A stretch of DNA of 17,814 bases from NCBI GenBank assembly GCA_963631415.1, contig CAVGQS010000036.1, positions 1 through 17,814 on the forward strand, written 5' to 3'. Source of the DNA: UBA6382 sp963631415 (lineage in GTDB: Bacteria > Bacteroidota > Bacteroidia > Bacteroidales > Bacteroidaceae). Below the pieces are notes generated by a model, which saw only the letters and a program-made list of their open reading frames with translations, was not told the origin of the DNA and ran no database searches. A program made the translations under genes and the position numbers. Shown in pieces: positions 5,992 through 14,494 of this stretch (within the stretch, counting starts at the first letter, position 1; every line of letters starts with the position of its first letter).

Positions 5992-6720
5992 CTAATATTT
6001 GGTGCACACAGCCTGGTTGCTGTACTCCAGGTTGATGCAGCTGTACTTGTTCCACCCCACGGTGTTGAGCACTTTCTCATAGAATAGCCTCAGCCTCGAC
6101 AGCTTGCCGGCGAGGTCTGTGGGCTTGCCCAGCTTCACTATGTGGTTGCCCACGCGCGGGGTCAGCTCCAGCTTGCCCTGCGGCGTGAAGTTCATCTGCT
6201 CTATCATGTCGCTCCAGAACTCGTCGGTGTGGAGTATCTGGCCCAGCTTGGCGAGCACGCGCTTGTGCTTCTGGTAGTTGACGCTGCCGGTGACCACCAC
6301 CACGTCTGCGGGATACTGCACGTGGGGAATCTTGTTGCCCTTCACGTCCACGTAGTAGCCGTCGCCCGCGTTGGGCATCACGCGCATCACGGGCAGCTTC
6401 TGGTCCACCTCTATGATGACATCGCCGGCGGGGGTGGCGTAGCACAGGCTGCTGAGCACAAACTGGTGGCCGTCGACCGCCTTCTTTATCTTGCTCAGCC
6501 TGATGTCGTCCAGTTTCTTGCCCTCGGGGTAGAGTTTGGTGTCCTTCAGTATTTGGCGGATGTCGTCGACCGACACAAAGCTGGCCTTGTCGGAGTCAGA
6601 CACGGTGATCTGCACGTGGTGGCACACTGCGCTGCTCTGCCTCTTGTTGAACCTGACGAAGGCAAACACCAGGTAGACAAGCAGTCCCAAGAACAGCAAC
6701 AGTTTCACAAACGCCTTCAT
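5992..6720 (-). CDS. ftsQ: Cell division protein FtsQ
   Basis: The 242-residue bitopic membrane protein has a short N-terminus, one transmembrane helix (about residues 4-23), then a POTRA-like periplasmic region (about 33-110) and a beta domain. This matches the short Bacteroidota FtsQ type, which links the cytoplasmic ring to septal wall enzymes. Sequence similarity in this family is low. The call rests on membrane topology, size, VDDIRQIL- and DVIIEVDQKLPVMRV-type segments and, above all, position between murC and ftsA. An AAGG lies just before the ATG. The 70-nt spacer to murC holds a 15-nt tandem duplication. Confidence 0.88.
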   Translation of the reverse strand: MKAFVKLLLFLGLLVYLVFAFVRFNKRQSSAVCHHVQITVSDSDKASFVSVDDIRQILKDTKLYPEGKKLDDIRLSKIKKAVDGHQFVLSSLCYATPAGDVIIEVDQKLPVMRVMPNAGDGYYVDVKGNKIPHVQYPADVVVVTGSVNYQKHKRVLAKLGQILHTDEFWSDMIEQMNFTPQGKLELTPRVGNHIVKLGKPTDLAGKLSRLRLFYEKVLNTVGWNKYSCINLEYSNQAVCTKY

Positions 6721-6724
6721 CCTT

Positions 6725-6754
6725 GCAATGTGTGGTTAAGCAATGTGCGGTTAA
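6725..6754. repeat. Two-copy 15-nt tandem repeat before ftsQ
   Basis: GCAATGTGTGGTTAA (6725-6739) is followed immediately by GCAATGTGCGGTTAA (6740-6754), one mismatch between the copies. It occupies the ftsQ leader in the murC-ftsQ spacer, directly upstream of the AAGGATG start region. It looks like a recent slippage duplication; any regulatory effect is unproven. Confidence 0.75.
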
Positions 6755-6790
6755 ATCGTTATCATTGGGTGGTGTCGCTACCGCCCGCGC

Positions 6791-8173
6791 CTACCGGCAG
6801 CCGCCAGTCACCGTGTCGGCTATGCGCTGGGTGTAGTCGTCGAGGTCGCCGGCGCCCAGCACCACCAGCACGTCGGTGGGGTGAGCCTTGACGAAGTCGA
6901 GCACCGTGTGTTTCTCTATCATGTGTTTCTCCACGCCGGGGCGCAGGTTGTCGTATATCAGCTGGCTGCTCACGCCCTCGATGGGTTTTTCGCGGGCGGG
7001 ATATATCTCGGTCAGCACCACCTCGTCAAACAGCGAGAGGCTGTCGGCGAAGTCCTGGTAGAAATCGCGTGTGCGGGTGTAGAGGTGGGGCTGGAAGATG
7101 GCTGTTATCTTGCGGCCGCTAAACACCTCCTTGAGCGACTCGACGCACTGGCGTATCTCTGCGGGGTGGTGGGCATAGTCGCTCAGCACCACGTGGTCCT
7201 TGTTCTTCACCTTGAAGTCGAAGCGGCGCACCACTCCGCTGAAGCTTGCCATGGCGCGCCTCAGCTCGTCGGCGCCGGCGCCAGCCAACTGCGCGAGGGC
7301 CAGTGCGGCGATGCCGTTCTCTATGTTGATACTCACGGGCACGCCCAGGCTCACGTCGCTGATGTTGCCAAGCGGCGACACGTAGTCAAAAACTATCTCG
7401 CCGTTGCCAATCCTGACGTTCTCGGCATGGAAGTCGCCCGCCTCGCGGCTGTAGGTGTAGGCCTTCACTCCGGGCTGCGGCGCGGGCTGCATCTTGAGTC
7501 CGGTGTGCATCACCAGTGCGCCGCCGGGCTGTATGAGCGTGGTGTATTTGCTGAAGCTCTCCAGATAGGCCTCCTCCGTGCCGTAGATGTCGAGGTGGTC
7601 GGCGTCGGTGGCGGTTATCACGGTGGCCCAGGGGGTGAGTTGGTGGAACGAGCGGTCGAACTCGTCGGCCTCAACAACCACGTAGGGGCTCTTGGCGTCG
7701 AAGAGGTAGTTTGTGTTGTAGTTCTTGGTGATGCCGCCCAGGAAGGCGCTGCACTTCACGCTGCTCTGCTCCAGCAGGTGGGCGGTCATAGAGGTAGTAG
7801 TGGTCTTGCCGTGGGTGCCCGCCACGCACAGAGCCTTGTAGCTGCGCGATATGATGCCCAGCACCTCGGCGCGCTTGTGCACCATGAAGCCGCCCGAGAG
7901 GAAGTAGTTGAGTTCCGTGTGGTCAGCCGGAATGGCGGGAGTGTAGACCACCAGGGTGCTGCTCTTGTCCTTGAACTGCTCGCCGATGAGCGAGACGGAG
8001 TCTTCGTAGTGCAGCTGTGCACCCTCGGCTTCGAGGGCGCGGGTGAGGTCGGTGGCCACTCTGTCGTAGCCGCCCACATTGATGCCCTTGGCAAGGAAGT
8101 AGCGCTCCAGGGCGCTCATGCCGATGCCGCCGGCACCCACAAAGTATACGGATTTTATTTCATTCAGTTCCAT
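6791..8173 (-). CDS. murC: UDP-N-acetylmuramate--L-alanine ligase MurC
   Basis: The 460-residue cytoplasmic ligase adds the first amino acid, L-alanine, to UDP-MurNAc at the cost of ATP. It shows the N-terminal Rossmann motif FVGAGGIGMSAL (about 11-22) for the UDP substrate and the Mur-ligase P-loop GTHGKTTT (119-126). It also has VVEADEFDRSF (about 166-176), a central-domain metal-binding region, and a C-terminal domain with DYAHHPAEI and IFQPHLYTRTRDF. Length is normal for the family. It starts 16 nt after the murG stop, so the two are almost certainly cotranscribed. Confidence 0.97.
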   Translation of the reverse strand: MELNEIKSVYFVGAGGIGMSALERYFLAKGINVGGYDRVATDLTRALEAEGAQLHYEDSVSLIGEQFKDKSSTLVVYTPAIPADHTELNYFLSGGFMVHKRAEVLGIISRSYKALCVAGTHGKTTTTSMTAHLLEQSSVKCSAFLGGITKNYNTNYLFDAKSPYVVVEADEFDRSFHQLTPWATVITATDADHLDIYGTEEAYLESFSKYTTLIQPGGALVMHTGLKMQPAPQPGVKAYTYSREAGDFHAENVRIGNGEIVFDYVSPLGNISDVSLGVPVSINIENGIAALALAQLAGAGADELRRAMASFSGVVRRFDFKVKNKDHVVLSDYAHHPAEIRQCVESLKEVFSGRKITAIFQPHLYTRTRDFYQDFADSLSLFDEVVLTEIYPAREKPIEGVSSQLIYDNLRPGVEKHMIEKHTVLDFVKAHPTDVLVVLGAGDLDDYTQRIADTVTGGCR

Positions 8174-8189
8174 AGCGTGTGTGTGCTGT

Positions 8190-9314
8190 TTATTGTGCGG
8201 AGCCCTTGCCTGCCAGTTTGAGTATTTCGTCCACTATCTGGTCTGTGGCGTGGGGTCTGCCCATCTGCAGTATGTTGGTTCCCAGCGTAGAGAGGGTCTC
8301 GGGATTGCCCACCACCTCCACGGCTTTGGGAATGAGGAACATGCGCGCCTCGTTGTCCTTGACGCAGATGGCAGCCTTGCGGGCTACCAGCGCCATGGCG
8401 TTTTTGGTCTGGTGGTCTTCAGCCACGTTGGGCGAGGGCACCAATATGACGGGCTTGCCGAGCATCTGCAGTTCGGAGATGCTGCACGCCCCCGCACGGC
8501 TTATCACCAGGTCGGCAGCCTTGTAGGCCTTGGCCATGCCCGTGATGAAGTCGCTCACATAGAGGTTGGCGGGCTTCACCTTCTCCTGCAGCGCGTCTTT
8601 TATCTCAGCGCTGTAGTACTTGCCCGTCTGCCAGATGAACTGCACGTCCTTCTGCTTGCGTATGAGGTCGAGGTGGAGCAGCACGCTCTCGTTGATGGTG
8701 CGCGCGCCGAGGCTTCCGCCCACTATCAGCACGGTGCGCTTGGAGGAGTCGAGGCCAAACGACTTGACCGCCAGTTCGCGGGTCAGGCCAGCCGCCTTTA
8801 GTTCCTGGCGCACGGGATTGCCCGTGAGCACCACCTTGGTGCCGGGGAAGAAGCGCTCCATGCCCTCGTAGGCCACGCACACCTCTGCAGCCCGCTTGCC
8901 CAGCATCTTGTTGGTCACGCCGGCATAGCTGTTCTGCTCCTGCAAGAGCACCGGCACGCGGAGGTCCTCAGCCGCGCCCACACAGGGACCGCTGGCATAG
9001 CCGCCCACGCCGATGACCACGTCGGGATTGAACTCCTTGACGATCTTGTGGCACGTAGCCTTGCTCTTCATGTAGAGGTATAGCACTTTGACGTTCTTGA
9101 GCAGGTTCTTGCGGTTCATGCCCATTATCTTCAGACCGCGTATCTCGTAGCCGGCTTGCGGCACGCGCTCCATCTCCATGCGCCCCTCGGCGCCCACAAA
9201 CAGTATGTCGGTCTGGGGCTCGCGCGCCTTGAGGGCGTTGGCTATGGCTATGGCGGGGAACACGTGTCCCCCCGTGCCGCCACCGGCAATTATAACCTTG
9301 AGTTTGTTGTCCAT
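8190..9314 (-). CDS. murG: MurG, lipid II-forming GlcNAc transferase
   Basis: The 374-residue peripheral membrane GT28 enzyme transfers GlcNAc from UDP-GlcNAc to lipid I to give lipid II. It carries the N-terminal GGGTGGHVFPA loop (11-21), the GVGGYASGP loop (about 102-110), a QEQNSYAGVTNK segment, the NPVR acceptor-side motif, and the UDP-GlcNAc-binding region SRAGACSISELQMLGKP followed by LVPSPNVAEDHQTKNA. It is the first gene of the minus-strand run. In most Bacteroidales ftsW and murD would precede it, but here a divergent glycan-related gene lies upstream, so the dcw cluster is interrupted at this point. Confidence 0.97.
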   Translation of the reverse strand: MDNKLKVIIAGGGTGGHVFPAIAIANALKAREPQTDILFVGAEGRMEMERVPQAGYEIRGLKIMGMNRKNLLKNVKVLYLYMKSKATCHKIVKEFNPDVVIGVGGYASGPCVGAAEDLRVPVLLQEQNSYAGVTNKMLGKRAAEVCVAYEGMERFFPGTKVVLTGNPVRQELKAAGLTRELAVKSFGLDSSKRTVLIVGGSLGARTINESVLLHLDLIRKQKDVQFIWQTGKYYSAEIKDALQEKVKPANLYVSDFITGMAKAYKAADLVISRAGACSISELQMLGKPVILVPSPNVAEDHQTKNAMALVARKAAICVKDNEARMFLIPKAVEVVGNPETLSTLGTNILQMGRPHATDQIVDEILKLAGKGSAQ

Positions 9315-9406
9315 ACGAAAGCTGTAACTATTTCATTTATTTGTGTTTGCAATCTTCCCAAGCGCAAAGGGCGGCACACCGGTGCCTACTGCGCACTATT
9401 ATAGCG

Positions 9407-9414
9407 CAAATTTA
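9407..9414 (-). promoter_or_regulatory. Candidate -7 box for the murG operon
   Basis: On the minus strand the sequence TAAATTTG matches the Bacteroidota -7 consensus TAnnTTTG. It lies about 93 nt upstream of the murG ATG. No convincing TTTG box is visible at the expected -33 spacing, so this is a partial match only. Confidence 0.35.
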
Positions 9415-9573
9415 ATAAAAAATCATGTTCGGGATAAACGATTTCGCACATTTTATTTGACTTTTTCGGCACCTTCGCCACTGGTTGCGGAAAGCTGCTG
9501 ATTTCGATGGTTTCGCACCCCGCCGCACCGCAAGAAATTGCCGCAGGAGGACAGCATTTTGAAAAGAAACGAC

Positions 9574-9581
9574 TAATTTTG
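9574..9581 (+). promoter_or_regulatory. Candidate -7 box for the DUF3472 operon
   Basis: TAATTTTG matches TAnnTTTG. A start site about 7 nt downstream would give a leader of about 45 nt to the ATG at 9635 and would exclude the in-frame TTG at 9590 as start. The nearest TTTG (9558-9561) is too close to serve as a standard -33 box. Confidence 0.4.
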
Positions 9582-9634
9582 TTAGCAAATTGACTAAGGC
9601 TGAAAACCAAGGCCAAAACTTAACCCGCCACGAC

Positions 9635-11683
9635 ATGAAGAGACTGCTCTACGCCCTCAGCTGCGCAAGCGCCGCCGTGATGCCAACACTATTGCTGTCA
9701 GCATTGTTGGCGCTTGCCGTCATGCCGGCACCTGCCGCGGACAGGCAAGCCAGCAGCGAAGCCCGTCTCGACACGCTGTGGGGCGCCTATTGCTACCGCG
9801 AACTCAAGGGCGAGATTTCGGGAGTGTCGCGCCGCAAGACTCCCTTCACCGCCATGCCGCTGCGCAAGGGCGAGGCGATGGTCTACTACGTGCTTGCCGA
9901 CAAATCGGAGGCGACCGTTTCGCTCGTGGCAAGCGCCGCCGGCAAGGGTTGCGCGCCGCTCAACGTCAAGATTATAGAGGTAAACACAAACAAGGAGGTC
10001 TGCAACAAGACGGTCAAGGCGGGGCAGCGCAAAGGCGAAAAGCCCGTCACCGTGGCCAAGGGCATCATGCTGCCGTCCAAGTCGTGGTACCGCATCGAAC
10101 TGACCGCACCCTCTTGGGCTGCCCTCCAGAGCGTCGACTATCTGCTGTTTGCCAACAATAGCGACATAGGCATCAAGCCGTCGCCCATCTTCATGGCGCC
10201 CTCCGTGCACCTCACAAGTTGGAAATCCACCGACCCCGCCGCGCCCAAGGGCGAGGCCTACGACTGGGCATACATGGAGGTGATGCTGCCCAAGAAGTAC
10301 GAGCGCAAAAACACCTACGTCATGTCGCTGGGCGTGCTGAGCGGCTACATGGGCATGCAGACCGTAGACGACAGCGGCGAGGGGCTCTACAGCCACCGCG
10401 TGCTCTTCTCCATGTGGGACAAGGGCGACACCGACGCCGACAGCAACCTGCCCGACTACCTGCGCTCGGGAGTCCTCGACTGCGGCTACGACGTGCGCAT
10501 CCGCCGCTTCGGAGGCGAGGGCACCGGCACCCAGGCCATGGTGCTCCACTCCCCTTGGCAGTGCGACAACTGGGTGCAGTTCATCACCGCCTGCCGGCCC
10601 GAGAAACTCGACATTACCGTCAGGGGCAGTCAAGGGCAAGACTCTACCATAGAATATACCAACACGCTCGTCTCGGCATGGTACAAGGAGGCGGGCGACA
10701 GCGAGTGGCGCTACCTCGCCACACTGCGCGAGGCGGGCCGCAACCACTACATGGCGGGCTGGTACTCCTTCCTTGAAAACTTCACCGACGACGGTGGCGA
10801 GTTCTACCGCCGCGCCTACTACCGCAACGGCTATCTCCACTCGCTGGCCGACGGCAAATGGCACAACCGCAACGAGGTCAACTTCGGTCACACGCAGGGC
10901 AAGCCCCACGAGCCGCGCTACGACTACGGCCACGGGGCGACGAGCCTCTACCCCAACTGCTTCTACCTGGAGCAGGGCGGCTACAGCCTCTGCCCCAACG
11001 ACAGCGCCCACACCGTGCCCCTCGCCACCGACAACACACCCGTCGACACCATCGGCCTCAACGCCTTGTGGCAGCGGGCGGAGCAGGCCATGCGCAAGGA
11101 GAGCACCCGCGCCATGGACGTGATGATAGCGCAAGCGGCTGAGCAGCCCGACAAACTCGCAGCCTTCAAGGCGCTCGCAAAGAAGTACATAGACAACGCC
11201 GGCAAATTCGGCTACTACAAAAAGGAGGACATGGCGGACCTCACCGCCGCCTACAACAACGGCAGGACTGACGATGCCGCAGGACTGGCTCAGGAACTGC
11301 GCTACATGGCTTTCACCGCCAATTCGCTGAAGTGCGGGAAGGTCGCCCGGGTGGAGCACCTCGGCTGCACGCGCGGCTACCAGATTCTCACGCCGAGCGG
11401 AGCCCTGACGGTCGGCGCCGGCAACAAACTGACCTGCGCCACCGACAGCGTGGCTACCGACAACAGCCGCAGCTGGCGCATCACGAGGCAGGGCGACAGC
11501 GACAAGGTGGTGGTGCGCAACATAGCCACCAGGCTCTATCTCGATCCGACGACAGCCACCATGCTCAGCACCCAGCCTGCAATTCTCACTGTCAAGGCGC
11601 TCGACGGAGAGGGCAATTTCGCTATCTTTGCAGGCGACAAGCGAGTGGAGTGCCAAATTATCGACAACTACTTTGTACAATAG
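9635..11683 (+). CDS. Secreted DUF5077/DUF3472 domain protein
   Basis: The 682-residue exported protein starts with MKRLLYAL, followed by a hydrophobic stretch and PAPAA, so a signal peptide is likely cleaved near residue 35. An N-terminal beta region resembling DUF5077 (about 45-175) is followed by the DUF3472 domain (about 190-420), with the recognisable YMGMQ (238-242), HRVLFSMWD (254-262) and GGEGTGTQ (293-300) motifs. A helical segment (about 475-560) then leads to a C-terminal beta module (about 565-682) that may be ricin-like, with SWRITRQGD (613-621) and LYLDP. DUF3472 proteins are common in Bacteroidota polysaccharide-use loci but have no firmly known activity. I chose the ATG at 9635, not the upstream TTG, because of the promoter box and the signal peptide. 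It is likely the first gene of the plus-strand run. Confidence 0.85.
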   Translation: MKRLLYALSCASAAVMPTLLLSALLALAVMPAPAADRQASSEARLDTLWGAYCYRELKGEISGVSRRKTPFTAMPLRKGEAMVYYVLADKSEATVSLVASAAGKGCAPLNVKIIEVNTNKEVCNKTVKAGQRKGEKPVTVAKGIMLPSKSWYRIELTAPSWAALQSVDYLLFANNSDIGIKPSPIFMAPSVHLTSWKSTDPAAPKGEAYDWAYMEVMLPKKYERKNTYVMSLGVLSGYMGMQTVDDSGEGLYSHRVLFSMWDKGDTDADSNLPDYLRSGVLDCGYDVRIRRFGGEGTGTQAMVLHSPWQCDNWVQFITACRPEKLDITVRGSQGQDSTIEYTNTLVSAWYKEAGDSEWRYLATLREAGRNHYMAGWYSFLENFTDDGGEFYRRAYYRNGYLHSLADGKWHNRNEVNFGHTQGKPHEPRYDYGHGATSLYPNCFYLEQGGYSLCPNDSAHTVPLATDNTPVDTIGLNALWQRAEQAMRKESTRAMDVMIAQAAEQPDKLAAFKALAKKYIDNAGKFGYYKKEDMADLTAAYNNGRTDDAAGLAQELRYMAFTANSLKCGKVARVEHLGCTRGYQILTPSGALTVGAGNKLTCATDSVATDNSRSWRITRQGDSDKVVVRNIATRLYLDPTTATMLSTQPAILTVKALDGEGNFAIFAGDKRVECQIIDNYFVQ

Positions 11684-11755
11684 CGGTGCCACGAAAACAA
11701 TCGGCGCACGCCCGACCACAATATATAAACTGACGACAAACTATCTGACGATACA

Positions 11756-12751
11756 ATGAACAGACTGAAAGTCTTCCTCAAACCAGCCACACGTCTCTCG
11801 TGGTGGAGCGACTGGTTCTTCATCTTGCTCGGCTGTCTCTGCACCGCCGCGGGATTCGTCTTCTTCATCAACCCCTACAACCTCGTGCCGGGCGGCATCT
11901 ACGGCCTCAGCGTGGTGCTCCACAACCTCGTGCCATGGCTACAGATTGGTACCATAAGCTACGCCTTCGAGATACCGCTCCTCCTGCTGGCGCTCATCTT
12001 CCTGGGCAAGAAAATAGGCACGCGCACCATCATCGCTGCCCTCGTGACGCCGCTCGTCATGAACGGCCTCTCGCTGCTCGCCTACCCCACCACTGAGGCG
12101 CTCCACAACCTCGACCCCACGCTCATAGCCGGCGGCCACCTCAATCTGAGCAACCACCTCATGCTCACCACCATCATGGGCGGAGCGCTCGTAGGCGCGG
12201 GCTGCGGACTGGTGGCGCGCAACCGGGCCACCGGCGGCGGCACCGACATCGTGGCTATGTTCATGCAGAAGTACCTGCACATCAAGTTCTCGAAGTCCAT
12301 CTTCATTGCCGACGCCCTCGTGGTGCTGTCGGGCTTCGTGGTGATAGGACTCGGAGTGGGCACCGGCAGCACGGGCACCGAAGACTGCTACCTCTCGTTC
12401 TACTCGCTCATTGCCATCTACATCTCCTCGCGCGTCATAAGCATGGTCATCAACGGCTTCAAGAACGAGCAGATTCTCTTCATCATCGGACGCGGGCGCA
12501 TGGACAAACTGCGCTCCTACATACTCAACGACCTCGACCGCGGCGCCACCATCATCAAGAGCTCCGGACTCTACAGCGGCGAAGACAAAGACATGCTCTT
12601 CCTCGTGGTGAAGGAGAAGGAAGTGACGCGCGTCAAGCAGATGATAAAGAAGGTGGAGCCCGACTGCTTCATCGTCATCACCGACGCCTACGACACCTTT
12701 GGCGAGGGCTTCCGCGACCTGCCCAACACCAACGACATCGTTGCCGAATAA
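11756..12751 (+). CDS. YitT family membrane protein (DUF161/DUF2179)
   Basis: The 331-residue protein has the standard YitT layout: six or so transmembrane segments (about 19-38, 46-60, 66-84, 90-110, 134-154, 181-201, 211-231) and a C-terminal cytoplasmic DUF2179 domain (about 236-312). The family motif with GGTD is present as NRATGGGTDIV (156-166), and the N-terminal NPYNLVPGGIYGLS (39-52) is also typical. The family's transport or regulatory function is not established. It follows the DUF3472 gene by 72 nt and precedes the sulfatase by 43 nt, with no terminator between, so cotranscription is likely. A functional link to glycan use is not evident from sequence. Confidence 0.92.
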   Translation: MNRLKVFLKPATRLSWWSDWFFILLGCLCTAAGFVFFINPYNLVPGGIYGLSVVLHNLVPWLQIGTISYAFEIPLLLLALIFLGKKIGTRTIIAALVTPLVMNGLSLLAYPTTEALHNLDPTLIAGGHLNLSNHLMLTTIMGGALVGAGCGLVARNRATGGGTDIVAMFMQKYLHIKFSKSIFIADALVVLSGFVVIGLGVGTGSTGTEDCYLSFYSLIAIYISSRVISMVINGFKNEQILFIIGRGRMDKLRSYILNDLDRGATIIKSSGLYSGEDKDMLFLVVKEKEVTRVKQMIKKVEPDCFIVITDAYDTFGEGFRDLPNTNDIVAE

Positions 12752-12794
12752 ATTCTGACTAAACACTCTAACATCTCTATACCAAATTACACCC

Positions 12795-14390
12795 ATGAAC
12801 AAAAAGTACCTGCCCGCCCTGGCGCTCCTGCCACTGGCGGTCCACGCCCAGCAACAGCGCTGGAACATTGTCTACATAATGACCGACGACCACACCATGC
12901 AGATGATGTCGTGCTACGACAAGACACACGTCAAGACGCCCAACCTCGACCGCATAGCGCAAGACGGAGTGCGCTTCACTAACTCCTACGTAGCCAACTC
13001 GCTCTCGGGACCCAGCCGCGCCTGCATGCTCACCGGCAAACACAGCCACAAGAACGGCTTCACCAACAACGAGCACGGCATCTTCGACGGCTCGCAGCAG
13101 ACCATGCCCAAGCTCATGCAGCAGGCGGGCTACACCACCGCCCTCATCGGCAAGTGGCACCTCGTCAGCACGCCCACCGGCTTCGATCACTTCGAGATTC
13201 TGCCGGGACAGGGCGACTACTACAACCCCACCTTCATCACCCAAGACGGCAACAAACACACCGAGGAGGGATACCTCACCAACATCATCACCGACAAGGC
13301 GCTCAACTGGATGGACGGACAGCGCAACTCAGGCAAGCCCTTCTGCCTCTTCATTCACGAAAAGGCGTGCCACCGCGACTGGCTGCCCGAGATGAAATAT
13401 CTGCACGAATATGAAGACGTCACCTTCAAGCTGCCCGACAACTTCAACGACGACTGGCAGGGCCGGCTCGCCGCGCAGCAGCAGGAGATGGACATAGCGT
13501 CCGACACCGACATGACCATGGACTACGACATCAAGATGTATGATCCCAATGTCAAGACGCGCCTCACCGACTCCTACCTCTCCTTCCTGGGCCGCCTCGA
13601 CTCGCAAGACCGCGCCACCTACGACGCCTTCTACGACTCGCTGGCGGTGGACTTCCGCAGCCGCCACCTCACCGACCAGCAGCTGAAGGAGTTCAAGTAC
13701 CAGCGCTTCATGCGCGACTATGCCAAGGTGCTCAAGACGTTCGACGACAACGTAGGGCGCATCCTTGACTACCTCGACAGCACGGGCCTCTCTGAAAACA
13801 CCCTCGTGGTCTACACCTCCGACCAAGGCTTCTATATGGGCGAGCACGGGTGGTTCGACAAGCGCTTCATGTACGAAGAGTCTTACTCCACCCCGCTCGT
13901 GATGCGCATGCCGCGCGCCTACGGCAAGCCGGTGGCAAAGGGCGACATCACCGAACTGGTGCAGAACATTGACTACGCGCCCACCTTCCTCGACCTGGCG
14001 GGTGCCGAAGTGCCCAGCGACATTCAGGGCGTCAGCCTCCTGCCCCTGCTCGAAGGCAAGCACCCCAAGGACTGGCGGCAGAGCCTCTACTACCATTATT
14101 ATGAGTTCCCCGCCGAGCACTCCGTGCGCCGCCACTACGGTGTGAGCACCGCCGACGGCTGGAAGCTCGTGCACTTCTATCCCGCGCCTGGCGAAGACCC
14201 CAAGACCGCCATCGACGCTTGGGAACTCTACAACCTCAACGACGACCCCACTGAGATGCACAACCTCTACGGCACACCCGGCTGCGAGAAGCAAGTGAAG
14301 CGCCTCACCAAGGAGCTCCACAAACTGCAGAAACAATACGACGACCCCATCGAGGAGCAGCTCAAGGCGCGCCAGCAGGAGAAGAAATAG
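12795..14390 (+). CDS. Secreted S1-family sulfatase, serine-type
   Basis: The 531-residue enzyme should hydrolyse sulfate esters from sugars in the periplasm. A short signal peptide (about 1-18, ending in VHA) precedes the N-terminal metal site IVYIMTDDHT (25-33 region, D31/D32). The activation motif is SGPSR (71-75), so the catalytic formylglycine would come from Ser71, a type matured by the radical-SAM enzyme anSME. Further family signs are GKWHL, YTSDQGFYMGEHGWFDKR and a C-terminal tail domain. The pattern resembles sulfatases acting on 6-sulfated N-acetylglucosamine or related sugars, but the substrate cannot be fixed from sequence. It is followed by a GH35 enzyme, which supports joint action on a sulfated, galactose-containing glycan. 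Confidence 0.93.
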   Translation: MNKKYLPALALLPLAVHAQQQRWNIVYIMTDDHTMQMMSCYDKTHVKTPNLDRIAQDGVRFTNSYVANSLSGPSRACMLTGKHSHKNGFTNNEHGIFDGSQQTMPKLMQQAGYTTALIGKWHLVSTPTGFDHFEILPGQGDYYNPTFITQDGNKHTEEGYLTNIITDKALNWMDGQRNSGKPFCLFIHEKACHRDWLPEMKYLHEYEDVTFKLPDNFNDDWQGRLAAQQQEMDIASDTDMTMDYDIKMYDPNVKTRLTDSYLSFLGRLDSQDRATYDAFYDSLAVDFRSRHLTDQQLKEFKYQRFMRDYAKVLKTFDDNVGRILDYLDSTGLSENTLVVYTSDQGFYMGEHGWFDKRFMYEESYSTPLVMRMPRAYGKPVAKGDITELVQNIDYAPTFLDLAGAEVPSDIQGVSLLPLLEGKHPKDWRQSLYYHYYEFPAEHSVRRHYGVSTADGWKLVHFYPAPGEDPKTAIDAWELYNLNDDPTEMHNLYGTPGCEKQVKRLTKELHKLQKQYDDPIEEQLKARQQEKK

Positions 14391-14430
14391 TAGTCCTGCA
14401 GAAGCAGCAGCCCCCAAAGCATCTGCCTTA

Positions 14431-14472
14431 ACACAAAACATAACACACAAAACATAACACACAAAACATAAC
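14431..14472 (+). repeat. Three perfect copies of a 14-nt tandem repeat
   Basis: ACACAAAACATAAC is repeated without mismatch at 14431-14444, 14445-14458 and 14459-14472, then a partial copy (ACACC). It lies in the leader between the sulfatase and the GH35 gene, ending 22 nt before the ATG. Perfect identity points to recent slippage, so copy number may vary between strains and alter spacing or translation of the GH35 gene. Confidence 0.9.
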
Positions 14473-14494
14473 ACCCTTAATACAACGCTCACCT

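Larger units (their letters stand above)
9315..9634. other. Divergent promoter region between murG and DUF3472 gene
   Basis: This 320-nt gap separates two divergently transcribed gene runs. It is more AT-rich than the coding sequence at 9400-9470 and holds one plausible -7 box in each direction (listed separately). Short open frames in it show no family features. A small TGCGC/GCGCA inverted repeat lies near 9389-9408. Confidence 0.6.

Noticed and set aside
9698..11719. Long minus-strand open frame (673 codons) opposite the DUF3472 gene
   Set aside because: It is a shadow of a GC-rich coding strand: biased towards Val, Ala, Gly and His, with no motifs, while the plus-strand frame shows a signal peptide and clear family motifs.
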